Assembly (NCBI GenBank): GCA_013076295.1
Contig: RQOL01000876.1
Coordinates: 5,766,001 to 5,830,000 of the forward strand
Direction: 5' to 3'
Length of the DNA stretch: 64,000 nucleotides
DNA from: Sanderia malayensis
Taxonomy: Eukaryota; Cnidaria; Scyphozoa; Semaeostomeae; Pelagiidae
Shown piece after piece: positions 12,826-25,279 of the stretch. How positions within the stretch are numbered: position 1 is the first letter of the stretch; every line of letters starts with the position of its first letter. The translations under genes and the position numbers were made by a program. The notes beneath the pieces are model-generated. The model made no database searches. It was not told where the DNA came from and saw nothing but the letters and a program-made list of their open reading frames with translations.

Positions 12826-15800
12826 TTACATGAGAGAGCAAGCTTTGCTGCCACTTCCCGATGGACTGGGCTTGACTTCTGTTTTTACTTCTCCTCCATT
12901 AGCCGTTGCACCTTTTTGATTCTTCAAATACTGCAACAGAAAAGGTAGGCATATTTAGAGGCTGCAGAAAACCAAGTGCTGGTTGTGCGGTTGAGTTTGA
13001 TTAAGTCAAATGTCCTTTTCCCCTTCACATGACCTGCTAGGTTTTAGGACTGATAACTAAGGCCTTCGTTAAGTAAAGGACAATCAAATTTCTTCGTGGG
13101 TATTCTAAATATTGAGATTGAAAACTGCAGCTGCTTTGTTTGGCCATACTCACCGATTGAAGCAAATTAACTTTGTATTTGAGTTGACCACGTTGATAAA
13201 ATGCAGCAGCCTGGATTGCTTGGTAAAATGCATTGAAATCCTGTTCCGCTTGTGGCTTCTTACCCCATTCAGTAACAAGATCCTGAAACGATGTCAAAAG
13301 CGTTAGAAATGAGAGAACATCTCTCCCACATGAGCACCGACAGGCAAGAATTAATTCTTGATATTAACAACTAGGGCGATTAAACGCCTCTTTGAGATAG
13401 AAAAGTAGAACACCAGCAAAAGCAAATAATAGAGATGACAGCGAATGAAAAATGGAAACATTTATTTATTACCTGGATTCGTTTCTCTTTCTTAACAAGA
13501 CGGTCAATTTTTCTTTTCATTAAGATGAGTTCTGATTTCAATTGGGCCGACTCACCCACAGCGCTACCACGAAATGTTGATTGACGATGCGTCATACTTG
13601 GGTTCTGAATGTGCTCCATTTGGCGTAGCTCCTGTACAAAAAAGCAACCTTGATACGTCAGATAAAGTATAACAAATACGACTAGTACGTAATACTGTAA
13701 CATGTACAAAAAGTACCAGGATAAATTAGGAATTGCTCGAGATGGCATCACCTTTGTTGTCATTTTGAGAAGTCTTTGGTCGGATACTGTGTCAACCTGC
13801 TTTCCATACACAGAGAATGTAATGCATCCAGTGTCGAACCATTCTAAATGATCTTCAGTAATACTACTGAATGATACGATGTTGGAATGATTAAACTCAG
13901 GTGATAGCGTTCCAGTTATAACCTGGGTCTCGGTTGTTTCGGTCTCTCCCATCGTGCGGTATTTTACAAAAATACCTTGCGAAAATCGCGCCTTTTGCAC
14001 CTCTGCGTGTCTTACTGTTACCTAAAACAAAAAAAGAAATATATTTAATGAATCAAAAAAGCATTTTAAAACACTGCATGCAGGTGAAACTACTTTCCAT
14101 AATTCCATATGGGATTCGGCAAACTATTTAGATGCTAAAATTTGCGTTATTTTTAGGCAGAAGCAATTCATGGAATATGCTAAAAATGATAAGAGACATG
14201 GTTGAAATCTCTGCTTGAAATTGTGATTCATTTAGGATCAAATACAATTTATGGTAAAACAGCGTGCCAATAATAAGAAAATCGAAACGTTTACAAAGGG
14301 GAAGTCAAATGATAAAAAACAGTTCGCACATGAAATGATCCATCCAATAAGCAATTAATGCATTCCTACAAGAGTTTTGGCTTGCTGACAATTCTTGAAA
14401 CTAATCAGTGCAGGTTGCGCTGCATATATATTATGTCTAATACTGATGAATTTCTGGCTTCAGTTTAAAGTTCAAATATAACAATAGATGACAGAAACAT
14501 TATAAATATTTACCTTGAAATGAAAAGGTTTACCCAGAAGATCCTTTGGATCATCAACAAAAGATTCTTCATCAAGGGGTTTTCCTGGTTTAGTACACGG
14601 AGTGATGTTGATGATAAGGTCCCCTTCTTCTGAGCCCTGCAAGTGACATCAAAACCAAAGATAAGTAAAGGAAGATTAGTCAGTTTAAGCTATCCCCTCG
14701 AATCCTCTTTACTATCATAAAAGTAAAGATAGAATACTAAAAAAACTTAGTAACATGTTTTTCATTTTCATTTCTAGTGTATGAATACTTGGTCCTATTG
14801 AACGCAAGTCGAATTTCATGGTGTATAAAAATTGTTGCCTCTCGTTCACTGATATAGATTTACTGTCTGTGGTGCAACAAGTTTGACGTTTGTTAACTTC
14901 AAAACTCTTAATTTTCTTGGTGCACAAAGTATAAAGTTCAAGAAGATGGACAGCTTCATCTAGTTTTTATAGAAAATGAATTTCAAATAATCAACAGAGA
15001 AAGCAAGCAAAGCAGAAAATATTACCTTGTAGTCTGTGATACCAAATTTATCATCAAGATCAAGAGCAAACGACAAGCACTGCAAGAAAACATTGGCTGT
15101 GCCAATTAAAACATCTTCAAGTGGCTCCCAAAATGGATCTTCTTCTTGGGGAATGGTTTTCACAGATTCATCACCATCCAAATATCTTTGATACAGATCC
15201 TACAGATAAATATGACAGTCCCGTCGTGAAAAGGCAACTTACAGAAATAAAGTAAGACAATACAACCAAACGAAAAATGATATCAACAGATAAAGGAACA
15301 AAGTGTTGTAGTAACTTGGGAAATTGATTCCAAAAAAAAGCTCAAATAGTTTTACCTGCATTAAAAATCTTCTGTTAGTGAACTTTCCTCTTTCCCACAG
15401 CCAAACATTGTCATTCAAAAGGTTTTTCATTTTCACAACAACTCTGTCAAAGAGAAAAAAGTAATACAATAACTATCTCAATAACAGAGAACAAGAGGAA
15501 ACAGCTTAGAGCAATTATTAGCATGAGCACAAGCTTATAATTTTTAAAATATATAAAAAATGAGGGTGTAAAATGCGACAACGGTAAACAACAATGGCGC
15601 CTAGCCGCAAAACCCAAGCCCACGCAAAAAGGTTTGCACCAATTAAACCATACTATCACTGTCACAGGGTAACTATAACTAAACAGATAAGCAACTTACT
15701 TAGTCTCCTTCCCAGCAGTCTCCAACGCAGCACCAGATATGAGAATAACTTCAAAAGCTCTAAAAGGTATTACAAGTAAAGATTAGCTGTGCATTGATGC

Positions 15801-18800
15801 CTTCAAATCGAGTGCGTAATATCCATGAGTTAAATACAGCCTATAAAGTCGTATCTTTATTCAATGCGCATCTTGTATTAATTATTCTCTACCAACAAGA
15901 TATCAATCACTAAACGCAAACAATTCGCAAGCATAGGTAAACCTCTTGTGTAAAAAAGGGTCACATTTATGTTCAAAATAAAGCATCTGTGCTGCTTGTC
16001 TTGCAAAATACAAAATTGGTAGTGCAGCCTTGAATGCGATAGAAGTTGAAAAATCTAAAGAAAAACAAGAAATATGACTTACTTTTGCTTGTCTAACTCT
16101 TCACTGATAGCATTCACTTCACTGACCAATGGTAATAGTTCCAAAACCTGCTCTTGTGCCATTTGTTGGTCTAAAAGGAATAATCACTTGCTTAATCACA
16201 AAAGTCCCGAAAAGGCGGGCGAAATCTTTCGTCAAAAAAAATTCCTACATAAATTTCGCACTTAAATTCTCAAATAATTTAAATGTATACAGATGTAAAG
16301 GTTAATAATCGTGAATATGAAATTTTTATTAACAAAAAATTAGCAACAAAAGGTACAAGGAGAGAAAAATACATGACTATCAACAAACCTTTACTGAGAC
16401 CAGCTCCAAATCCAGTTTGGAATCCTTTGGCCTGCGCAATTTCCTTCTGAGCAAAATCCCAATCTACTCTGTCTGGTGTACCTTCACTTTTCTCGGCGTT
16501 CAATGGATTCACAAAATAAAACATGTGATTTGAACCTGGAAATAGAAGTTCAAAGTTTAAGATTTCTTCAAGACAAGAGGGCATGATGCACAAAAACCGT
16601 CACATATCATAGTTCAATGTCATAAACCATTTTTGTGTGTTGAAAATTATACACAAAATAAGTCAACAATAAATTTTTGGGAGCTTTCTCAAGCATAGCT
16701 CTTGTCAAAATAATTTCAACTTTAACATTAATTTTGGTTGATAAGGCATTGCCTTTACTTACAACAGTGCCTTAATCAATCTCTTAAACTAGAAACAATA
16801 GCTAATAATTATAATTATTAGCCAATTATAGTGTTATATTATGACAATCATAAAGCACCCAATGGTAATTTAAGCCCTGACAAGTTTCATTCTGTACTTC
16901 TGTACCTCAGTGATACGATTTCACAATTCTTTCCACGAAAAAGCACAAATAAAATCATAGTTACTACACATAAACGCTCAATGAACTCACCAAACAGTAT
17001 ACGGTCTAAATGTTTGAGAACTCTCTCTCCAGTCAATGGCAAACCATTGATTTTAGTTTTCGCGCCTGATGTTCCCGGTTTAATTGTAACTTCTTTATCC
17101 GACCATGTTAGAATAACATGTTGTTTCATGATGCTGTAATGTAGAAGAAAATTCGGACATTAAAACACGAAATTCTCAATTCGTCCTAAAATACACGCAT
17201 TGGACAATACTTGGATAATCCTTTAACACAATAAAGACAATCATAACCATATGAACATATAAGAAGATATAAACCTAAGTCAAAGTATACAAAATAATAG
17301 CTGAAAAGGCAAACCTGAGACCGGTCATTGCAATGTCAGGTTGAGCATCTTTCCGTCCAATTGAGGTTTCCCCTGAAAACAATTGAATCAAGAGATAAAG
17401 ATCAGAAAATATTAACATGCTTATAAACATATCAAAATGAAGATGACTCTCCCCAATCCAAAGGCAGCAACTGTGTTACTAATTAGTTGTATTAATTTTA
17501 ATAAGATGCATAACTTAGAAAATATTCATGCAAAAGTATTCACTTTAAAAAGATCACCCCGTTTATAGAGAGGTTGTTATCGTAATAAGAATTCTGAAAT
17601 CTTCGAAGGGACCATTTACTGTACATGCTAAACAAAATATCGTAATATTTTTTCAAAATAAAAACATTAAAAATGATGTTGAGTATACGTGTAAACATCA
17701 CGTCCAGAAAATGAATTCATTAAATTTCACACCTTCCTTTAAGCAGTGCTTGATTACACCAGATAACATGTTGTCTTCATTCAAGTTGATGAGATGTGGT
17801 GTTGTGTTGTACTTCTGATTGGCTGAATCATCGAAAGCATCCGTTTCAGTGCGAGATGCTTGCAGCTTAAATCGAAAAATAAAACGATTACAAACGGACC
17901 AGCTCAATGCAGACAAAGTATTAAATATGGCTATGCTGTTATTCAATGTTTACCATATAGTTCTGATTGGATCAGTAGAGACATTGGTCAAAACATGAAA
18001 TAACATAGATTTGCTATGTGAAAACAATAGAAAGTCTTTTATCTAACGTTTTCCAGCTGGCAGAGCAATGTTGACAAGTTGCATTGTGTTGACTCGCACA
18101 AGCGAACGAAAGTAAAGAAGACTACCAGGTGAGAAAAAACAAACTACCTTTTCATCCCAGCTCATCATGGCCATGGCATTTGCATCCAACTGTGCCCGAA
18201 TCTCTTCCTCCATTTCTTTCCTTATTTTTTCTTTTTCTGAAATATCAAAGAATGCAAATAGAAGCAGGCAATAAATATTTTTATACCTAATATAAAACGA
18301 CCACCTTGCGAAAATTCAACATCAAAGTAAAATGCAGACAGATGTTAGATATAATTGAAAAATAATGAAATCTCGTATTCGCGTTGAAATAAATAAATTA
18401 ATGAATATTGACACTAATTTGGATTCAGCTTGCTCAGACCTATGTAGCTGCGTTATGCTATCAAAACAATTGTCAAAGACTTGCGTTTGTAACGTTTTAG
18501 TTCAAATGGACCATAGGCCTTTATATCTTCAACAATGTCATTCCCAAATCATCTATTTTTCGCAAACAATTAACAATTACAGCTTTTCCAATAAAATATG
18601 CTAAGCACATGTCGATGACCATACCTTCTTCAGTCATTCCTTGTCCCGACATGTCAGTTAAAGTACCGCCACCCATGGCTTTCTTTAGTCGTTCGTTCTC
18701 TTCCTTCAATTCTCTGATCAACTTATCCATTGGATTTTCATTGACAACAGCTTTGTTCTTGATCTTCTTTGCACGATCTGCATACCTAAACGGGGCAGTT

Positions 18801-21800
18801 GCAATATGTTACCACAAGCGTCATACAGAGGAATAGATAGAACCAAATATGTCTGATTATTACCTGAGAGTGCTGAGCGTTTCATCGTAGTTGATATCAG
18901 CAGGTGAAAGTGCAGCAATCATAATAGTTTTACTGTTTCCTCCTAAAGCATTCTGCAGCAACTTCGTCAACACAGAATCTCTGTATGGCACAAGAACCTT
19001 CTTTTTGCCCATAGACTGGTCAGCCAATGCAGATATGACATTGCCCAGTGCTGACAAACTCTTGTTGATGTTAGCCCCTTCTTTCAGACGATCTCCGGTT
19101 GCTCCTGTACTATCAGCACGCTCTGAGCCTGCAATAAAGAGCCAATCGTCAATATATGTTACCTATTCATTTGCAGGTTAACAGGAAAAGTCAAAGAAAT
19201 AGTCGTTAGTATTAAGATGAAAGGCATAGGGGTGGTTAGGGGTTAGAGGTCATACCAATAATAAAAATTGTTGTCTCCTACCTGCTAAATCGACAAGATT
19301 GATGATACTGGTTTTCTTTGTTTCCTGTCCCATGTCATTTTTACAAATCTGATCAAACTGTATTGTGACAACTGTATGAGCCCGAGAGCTTGTTGCATTC
19401 ATCTGAGTCGAAGCCACTGTTCTGTTTGCAGTACCTGATAATATGATTATATTCATCAATGAAAATCGGAACTATTTTACATACTACAAAAATTAACAAA
19501 TAATACTCTGGAGCAATAAGCTATAAAGGAAAAGACAAAACATCTTTCAAAGTGGAAACGAGTTAAGCTTGTTTACATTACAATAACATTCAGTTTTATA
19601 CTACATAAAAGTGATGGCTCGTCTCTTCAAAAGATAAGTTCCTTTATCAAGAAAAGATCATAGCCAATGCAATATATATTGAGTCTGGGTTATTCCACCT
19701 TAAATGACATGGACGCCACATCTGAGATCCGTTACTACAAAAACGTCTTTATTTGCAAATATCTTATCAAATTTGAATTATACACTTAAAATTATTGATG
19801 TCATGAACGTTGTACCTTCTTCAGTTCTCTTTTCAATTTCTTTATAGCTGCCAACAGCAACAAATTTTAGACCTTGAACATAAAATGCTCCAATCTTTGG
19901 GTTTTGACGAACCTGAAATGTATTTAATACAAATACAATTAAATACTTTAATGGTCTATGTACATCCAGTCTTGAAAGAATCACAGACCAGAATAGCAAA
20001 GTTAGAATATTACAAAATCCTGATTTCTGAATTTGAAAATCAAATATTTTGTCAGAAAATTGCACAAAAATAGAAAGTTAGAAATTACCTGCAAGCCTCC
20101 TTTGGGGTTGTCCTTAGTCAAAAGATCTCTCACTTGTTCATTGTAAATTTCCAACATGCTGAAGGTAACTTGATATTTCTGAAATATATGAAATATATGG
20201 TTAGTTAAAAAACTTTCGATTACTTAAGTAATTGAAGAATAGTCAATAAACCTTTGCAAATTTCAAATTCTACAAGAATCTCAGGGGCCCAAATGCAAAG
20301 TTTTTCAGGGGATGTGCAATTAAGAGACCAAGATCTTTCCGCAAAGGACGCAGGTTTTCGATGAAAAATAACGTTATTCAAGGAATAATTCAATTCAAAT
20401 AGAAATTATTTTATTCAAATTATCATAATTCAAGGAAACCATAACTGCGACAGCCACCCAACTAAAATGTCTTCATGAATTTTTGCATCAAATTATTTCA
20501 TGTCAGGGATCAGATTATAACAACTTATTACCATAAAATAGCTGGGGTAGGTTTTGGGGTACCTAATAAAAATTGCAAACCAGACGTTTTATCCGTAAAA
20601 AAAATAGAGACCGTAGCCGTAAAAAAATACAGACTGTTTTAGCCGTAAAAAATAAAGATGTTTGCTCTTGTGAATGCGGGGCACAAGTGGCAGACATGTG
20701 CTCCTGCTGCTGTCTATGATTGTTTAAACGTGACATCATCTTATTTAAACAACCAATTATTATTCGAGATTCATTAAAGGATTACTTGGCATCATTCAAG
20801 TTAATTTTTGACTCTGAATGCGGTCAAAAATGGGTACCCCAAAACCTACCCCATTGGGTAAAGTACCCCAATTGGGGTACCCCAGCTTTAAAACAACCCT
20901 AAAATAGCAACTGGGACAGGATATAACAATTTTGTGAGGGAGGGGGTATTAAAAAATTTCCTTTACACCCCCACAATCCCTGTTTTTGTGCCCCTCGGGA
21001 ATCTGATAAAATTTATATCCAGAAGGAAAAGGAAATTCATATGATTTTATCATTTATATAGAAGGAAATTTATATAATTTATATCTACATTAATTTGCCT
21101 GGAAAACCTCAGCCATTAATAATGAGTAGTTTGCGGTAAAAAACTTTTGCAACATTTGCAAAAACATGTTTAAAGTATACAAGATTCAGTAAATGCATTT
21201 GACACAAGAATGTAATAGATATTTTGATAGTAAAGAAAAACTCACAATGGACCCATCGCCACCTTCAATAATCTTAAACAGCTCATCACAAGTTATTGGC
21301 ACAATACCTCTATACAAAGCAAAATTAGATATTGAATAGAAATACAATGAATCAACATATTGACACATGTCAACATTGAATTACACCCACAATAGGGGAC
21401 AAAGGTCACTGGGATACCTGAAAACATTATGTTGAAAAAGCTATGTCTGCACAATTTGTTCCCTGTGAGCAGAATGCAACCACACCATTCTTGTGTACCA
21501 GTCTTTTCTCGTAGCTGTGCCAAAACATGCTGGCGATATTGAATACAACAGCCTCTAGAGACAACGTTATTTGGGGAGGAGGGGGAGGAGGGGTGCTATG
21601 CGTGTAAAACTTGCAAAAATGCTACGTGTCCCAGGACTTAATAAATGCAGGAAGAACATATTTTGAAATTGATAAACTTAAGGTTAGTCCCATCAACAAA
21701 ATCATAACAATTACAAATGAACCTACTTGTTTGCACCATAGCCAACCATTGAGTAAGACTTCCCTGAACCAGTTTGACCATATGCAAATAAAGAGCAATT

Positions 21801-24135
21801 GAAACCTAGATGCAACAAAATGGTTACAATAAATTTCATCAATCTATAACTGACTACATTATAGTATATAAACAAAAACAAAAGATTTGAAACCATGCAG
21901 TAATTCATCATCCATACCCATGACTGCATTGTCCAGGACTCCTTGACCAAGATCATTGAAAACAGTTCGCTGATCTGCATACCTTGGATTAGCAGCAGTA
22001 AGCAAACCCTTTTCATTTTCACTCATTCCATCGTGTGACCTTGAATAAAAATCAGGCTTGATTTTGCTCATGAAATATGAATGGAAAATATAATTTAAAT
22101 TCTTTAAACCTCAAAACCAAAAGCATAAACTCAATTAATGTGTGGCATTGAGTTTGAATAATACATCAACAGGTTGAACAAATCAAAAGTATATGCATAT
22201 GTACTTATGTATATGTATGCATATGTATATGTAAGGTATATGTAATCCTTAATTGATGTATTTAAGTCACAATCCTCTCTTTGCATTTCACAGCTTTAAA
22301 TCCAAAAATTCTTATGTAATAAACTCACCAATATGAAAAGTCAAAGGAAAACTGCAAAAAATGCAAATATCATTTAATTTGCTGTGAAAAATTAATTACA
22401 GCAGTAATCAAGTGGAGTAGGTTATTTTCTGAATTACCGTAAATCCTCGAATAAGCCCCCGGGGGCTTATTTGCAAAAATGAATTTTTGGGTGGGGGCTT
22501 ATTCGAGGGGGGCGCTTATTCGAGGGGGGGGCTTATTTCAAAGTTTTGCTTTTTCCTCAAAGGTTGACAGAAAAAAGACGACATAATTTTCTCAACCAGC
22601 TAAACTTTTTTCACAAAGTGCTGTGTGAAGATCTAACAAAACGTATAATTTGATTATCTTCACGAAAATTGCGCTTCTTTTTGCTTTTTTGTCTCCAGTC
22701 AAAGGAAGTGATACTGTATAGCTATTGTCCTGTGGGTTCTTTCTCGAAATAAGATATCATTCTGCGCTTATGCTTCCCTCGAATAAGACCCCATGGGGGC
22801 TTATTCGAGGGGGGGCTTATTTGCAAAAATGATTTTTTAGGTGGGGGCTTAATCGAGGGGGGGGCTTATTCGAACGTGGGGGCTTATTCGAGGATTTACG
22901 GTATTGTTCATTTTGAAAATACATCTCAAACACTTAAGCATTGGCAGCATAAGCCATTCCTAATCTTAAAACTATGAACTGACAAGAGAGCCCTTTGTTT
23001 TTATTTCATTTTAACAAGAATATGACCCACAAAGGTTTTCAAATAGGAAAGAATGAAAATAGTAATCCCTGTGTCAATAACTATTATTCAATGTTTAGTT
23101 ATTTGTCAAACAGAGGTTGAAATATTCAACCTTGAGAAACAAAGGATGAAAAAATTTCACTTGTCACAATAGATTGTTGTACAAAAACACAGGTGTCCTT
23201 TTTATAAAGCTCCCCATACCATGGTTGCAAAACCTCATTAAAATTGCAAAAAAATCTTGACTTCCTATATGCACATTTTCAATGAAAGATATAACTTTTA
23301 TGAAAACATTTGAAGGTGAACTAAAAGGCTTAAAGGCAAAATCTTTGAATAACTTATGAAAGAATACCTCTTTGGGTGGCTGATCTGCAGAAAAGAATAA
23401 ATGCAAAATTAGTACAATTTATTTTTTGGTTTTATTTTACTTCAATAGGATAAAGAGAACTATAATTAAAAATATCAAGATTGAAATATGAAAAATCAAT
23501 AGGAAAGGAGAAGAGTAGAGTATTGACAGGCACCAAAATCTATTTGGCAGAATAAAAAAATGAAGAAGGTAAAGGAAATCTGCTAACTTTGTTCATCAGG
23601 GTTTTTAATCGTGGTCATTTTCCCTTCCATATCAATGATTAACTTGGCACTCCTATCCTTTTCTCTGAAAATAATAGAGTAGAATGCAAAAAAGCAAAAC
23701 AAAAAACAGAAACAAAAACAAAATAAAATCAACAATTTACTAGATAAATAAATTTTGCGTTATTGAAGTCTTGAAGTAATCTGAAGCTGAACAATGATAA
23801 TTTCAGGCTTCTTCATAATAAATACACGAAACAAAACGGATTGTATCACCTGGAATTGAAGGGACGAACCCTGACAGCGACACGAACCCTTGAATGAAGA
23901 AAATATCATGTTTATGAATCAAAATGGCAAAAGCCTTGTCTAAGCTTTGATACGACAAGAACCAAAAACGACAAACGGCCCAGTGGTTGTATAGACGTGT
24001 AGTAGGCCATTGCTTTAAAGAGGAAGTAATCGGGAAAATAAAAAAAGAAATAGTTCGATGGCCATGAATTGGACACCAAAAGATGCAAAACATTGCTCCA
24101 AAAGTTAAATTCGTTACTTACGATTCGTCTGGCAT
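12826..24135 (-). CDS. Kinesin-3-type motor, KIF28/KLP-6-like, with CaaX end
   Basis: Twenty-seven coding exons, 988 aa, 5' to 3': 24122-24135, 23850-23888, 23588-23664, 23368-23384, 22329-22351, 21918-22039, 21727-21805, 21246-21309, 20089-20178, 19816-19912, 19282-19434, 18864-19128, 18625-18785, 18148-18236, 17733-17865, 17315-17372, 16991-17133, 16389-16535, 16083-16170, 15700-15759, 15356-15443, 15026-15199, 14514-14636, 13752-14021, 13473-13631, 13154-13282, 12826-12930. The N-terminal motor has [11 protein letters not shown] at residues 5-15, P-loop GQTGSGKS (107-114), switch I TSSRAH (222-227, Ala where most kinesins have Ser) and switch II DLAGSER (256-262). A coiled-coil stretch follows, then an FHA domain (about 490-590), a conserved C2-like region (about 770-860) and a second coiled coil. 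Length and order match the KIF28/KLP-6 group, ciliary or mitochondrial kinesins in other animals. The protein ends Cys-Ser-Leu-Met, a CaaX prenylation signal. Confidence 0.92.
22437..22901. repeat. MITE, TIR CCGTAAATCCTCGAATAAGC, TA target
   Basis: Perfect outer inverted ends and a flanking TA on both sides; 465 bp. The subterminal region is built from G-run modules of the type GGGGGGCTTATTCGAGG repeated in both orientations. Lies in the intron between kinesin coding exons 4 and 5. A second copy is at 54184-54549. Confidence 0.8.
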
Positions 24136-25279
24136 GTTTAAGCTGTGTTACTCGAGTGTTTCAGCAAATTATAAACACAAAATAGGAACACAACATTACA
24201 TGTTACTTTCACGTTCACAGACGGCGAAAGAAAATCCTCCAAGTGATACCTGTTGTCATGGTGAACGAAGATGATAATTAAATGAGTCCCTTGTTGCGGG
24301 CCATTGCGGGGTCGATGAAATTGTAAACAATTACAATCAATTATTTACAGTTTCCATTGATTTACGAATACACAATTTTTTAATAATATACAGCTAACAT
24401 TCCACTAAGGACAAATTACGTTTGTTTGAGCTCTTAAAGATTCGATTAAAAAAGTCATTTCAATTACGCATATAATCTAATGGCAACAACAGGTCACCAA
24501 TGACGCAAGCGATTGGAACAACACAGCCTCATAATTGATTAATGAACACAAACCAGCGTACAAAACCAATGGAAATAATTTGGTTTGGCGGATGGAAAAC
24601 CTGTTATTTGAATAGGATGATCATAGAGAAATGTACGTGTAAACAAACATTTCATTGATCATATTCGATTCCTTTTGTTTTGTTGCTGTGTGAAAATTAA
24701 ACAAGGCTTTCCTCAAAACCAGCTCCTTTTAAATTTATAACATAGCATAAGCAGGCAGTAGAACAGGATATACGCAAGAATCTTAATACAATTATACACG
24801 CATTTTCCAAAACAATATGACATATATCAACATATGAATACATGACACTCGAGCAGGTTGGTGGATGGATGTGCATGCTTCAAAGTAGGTATTAAGAGTA
24901 GCAGAAAGTCGGTATGCATTGAGCTATATCAACAGTATCCACGTTCCCAGAGCTAAAAACAATCTCAAGAATTAGAAATGATTGCAATTACACCTCTTAC
25001 AAATCAAATGAAACAGATTTTATATATATTTGTAAGGGCAATACCCTCTCACATTCTGGTGTAATATAACAAATACACTTTAAATAAAGAAGATTGCATT
25101 ACTGGTTTCGCATAAAAACGTATATAGCTTTAATTTAATCAAAGATAAAACAAACAATGGTTGCCATAACACCAGGTTGACACATGACAAATTAAGAAAA
25201 GAGTGAAGGGACATTTAAGATGTATCGAAAGAATAGAGAATATGAATGTAAAGCAAACTAAAACGTAACAAAACCAACT
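24136..25279. other. Intergenic region, kinesin promoter side
   Basis: About 1.1 kb between two minus-strand genes, containing the kinesin 5' flank and the protease 3' flank. No coding exon, RNA gene or repeat was recognised. Confidence 0.45.

Noticed and set aside
13380..14000. 206-residue minus-strand open frame as one exon
   Set aside because: It is two kinesin exons (13473-13631 and 13752-14021) read through an intron that happens to lack stops.
22196..22250. TATATGCATATGTA-rich stretch as a regulatory site
   Set aside because: A simple AT-rich low-complexity tract in a kinesin intron with no further support.
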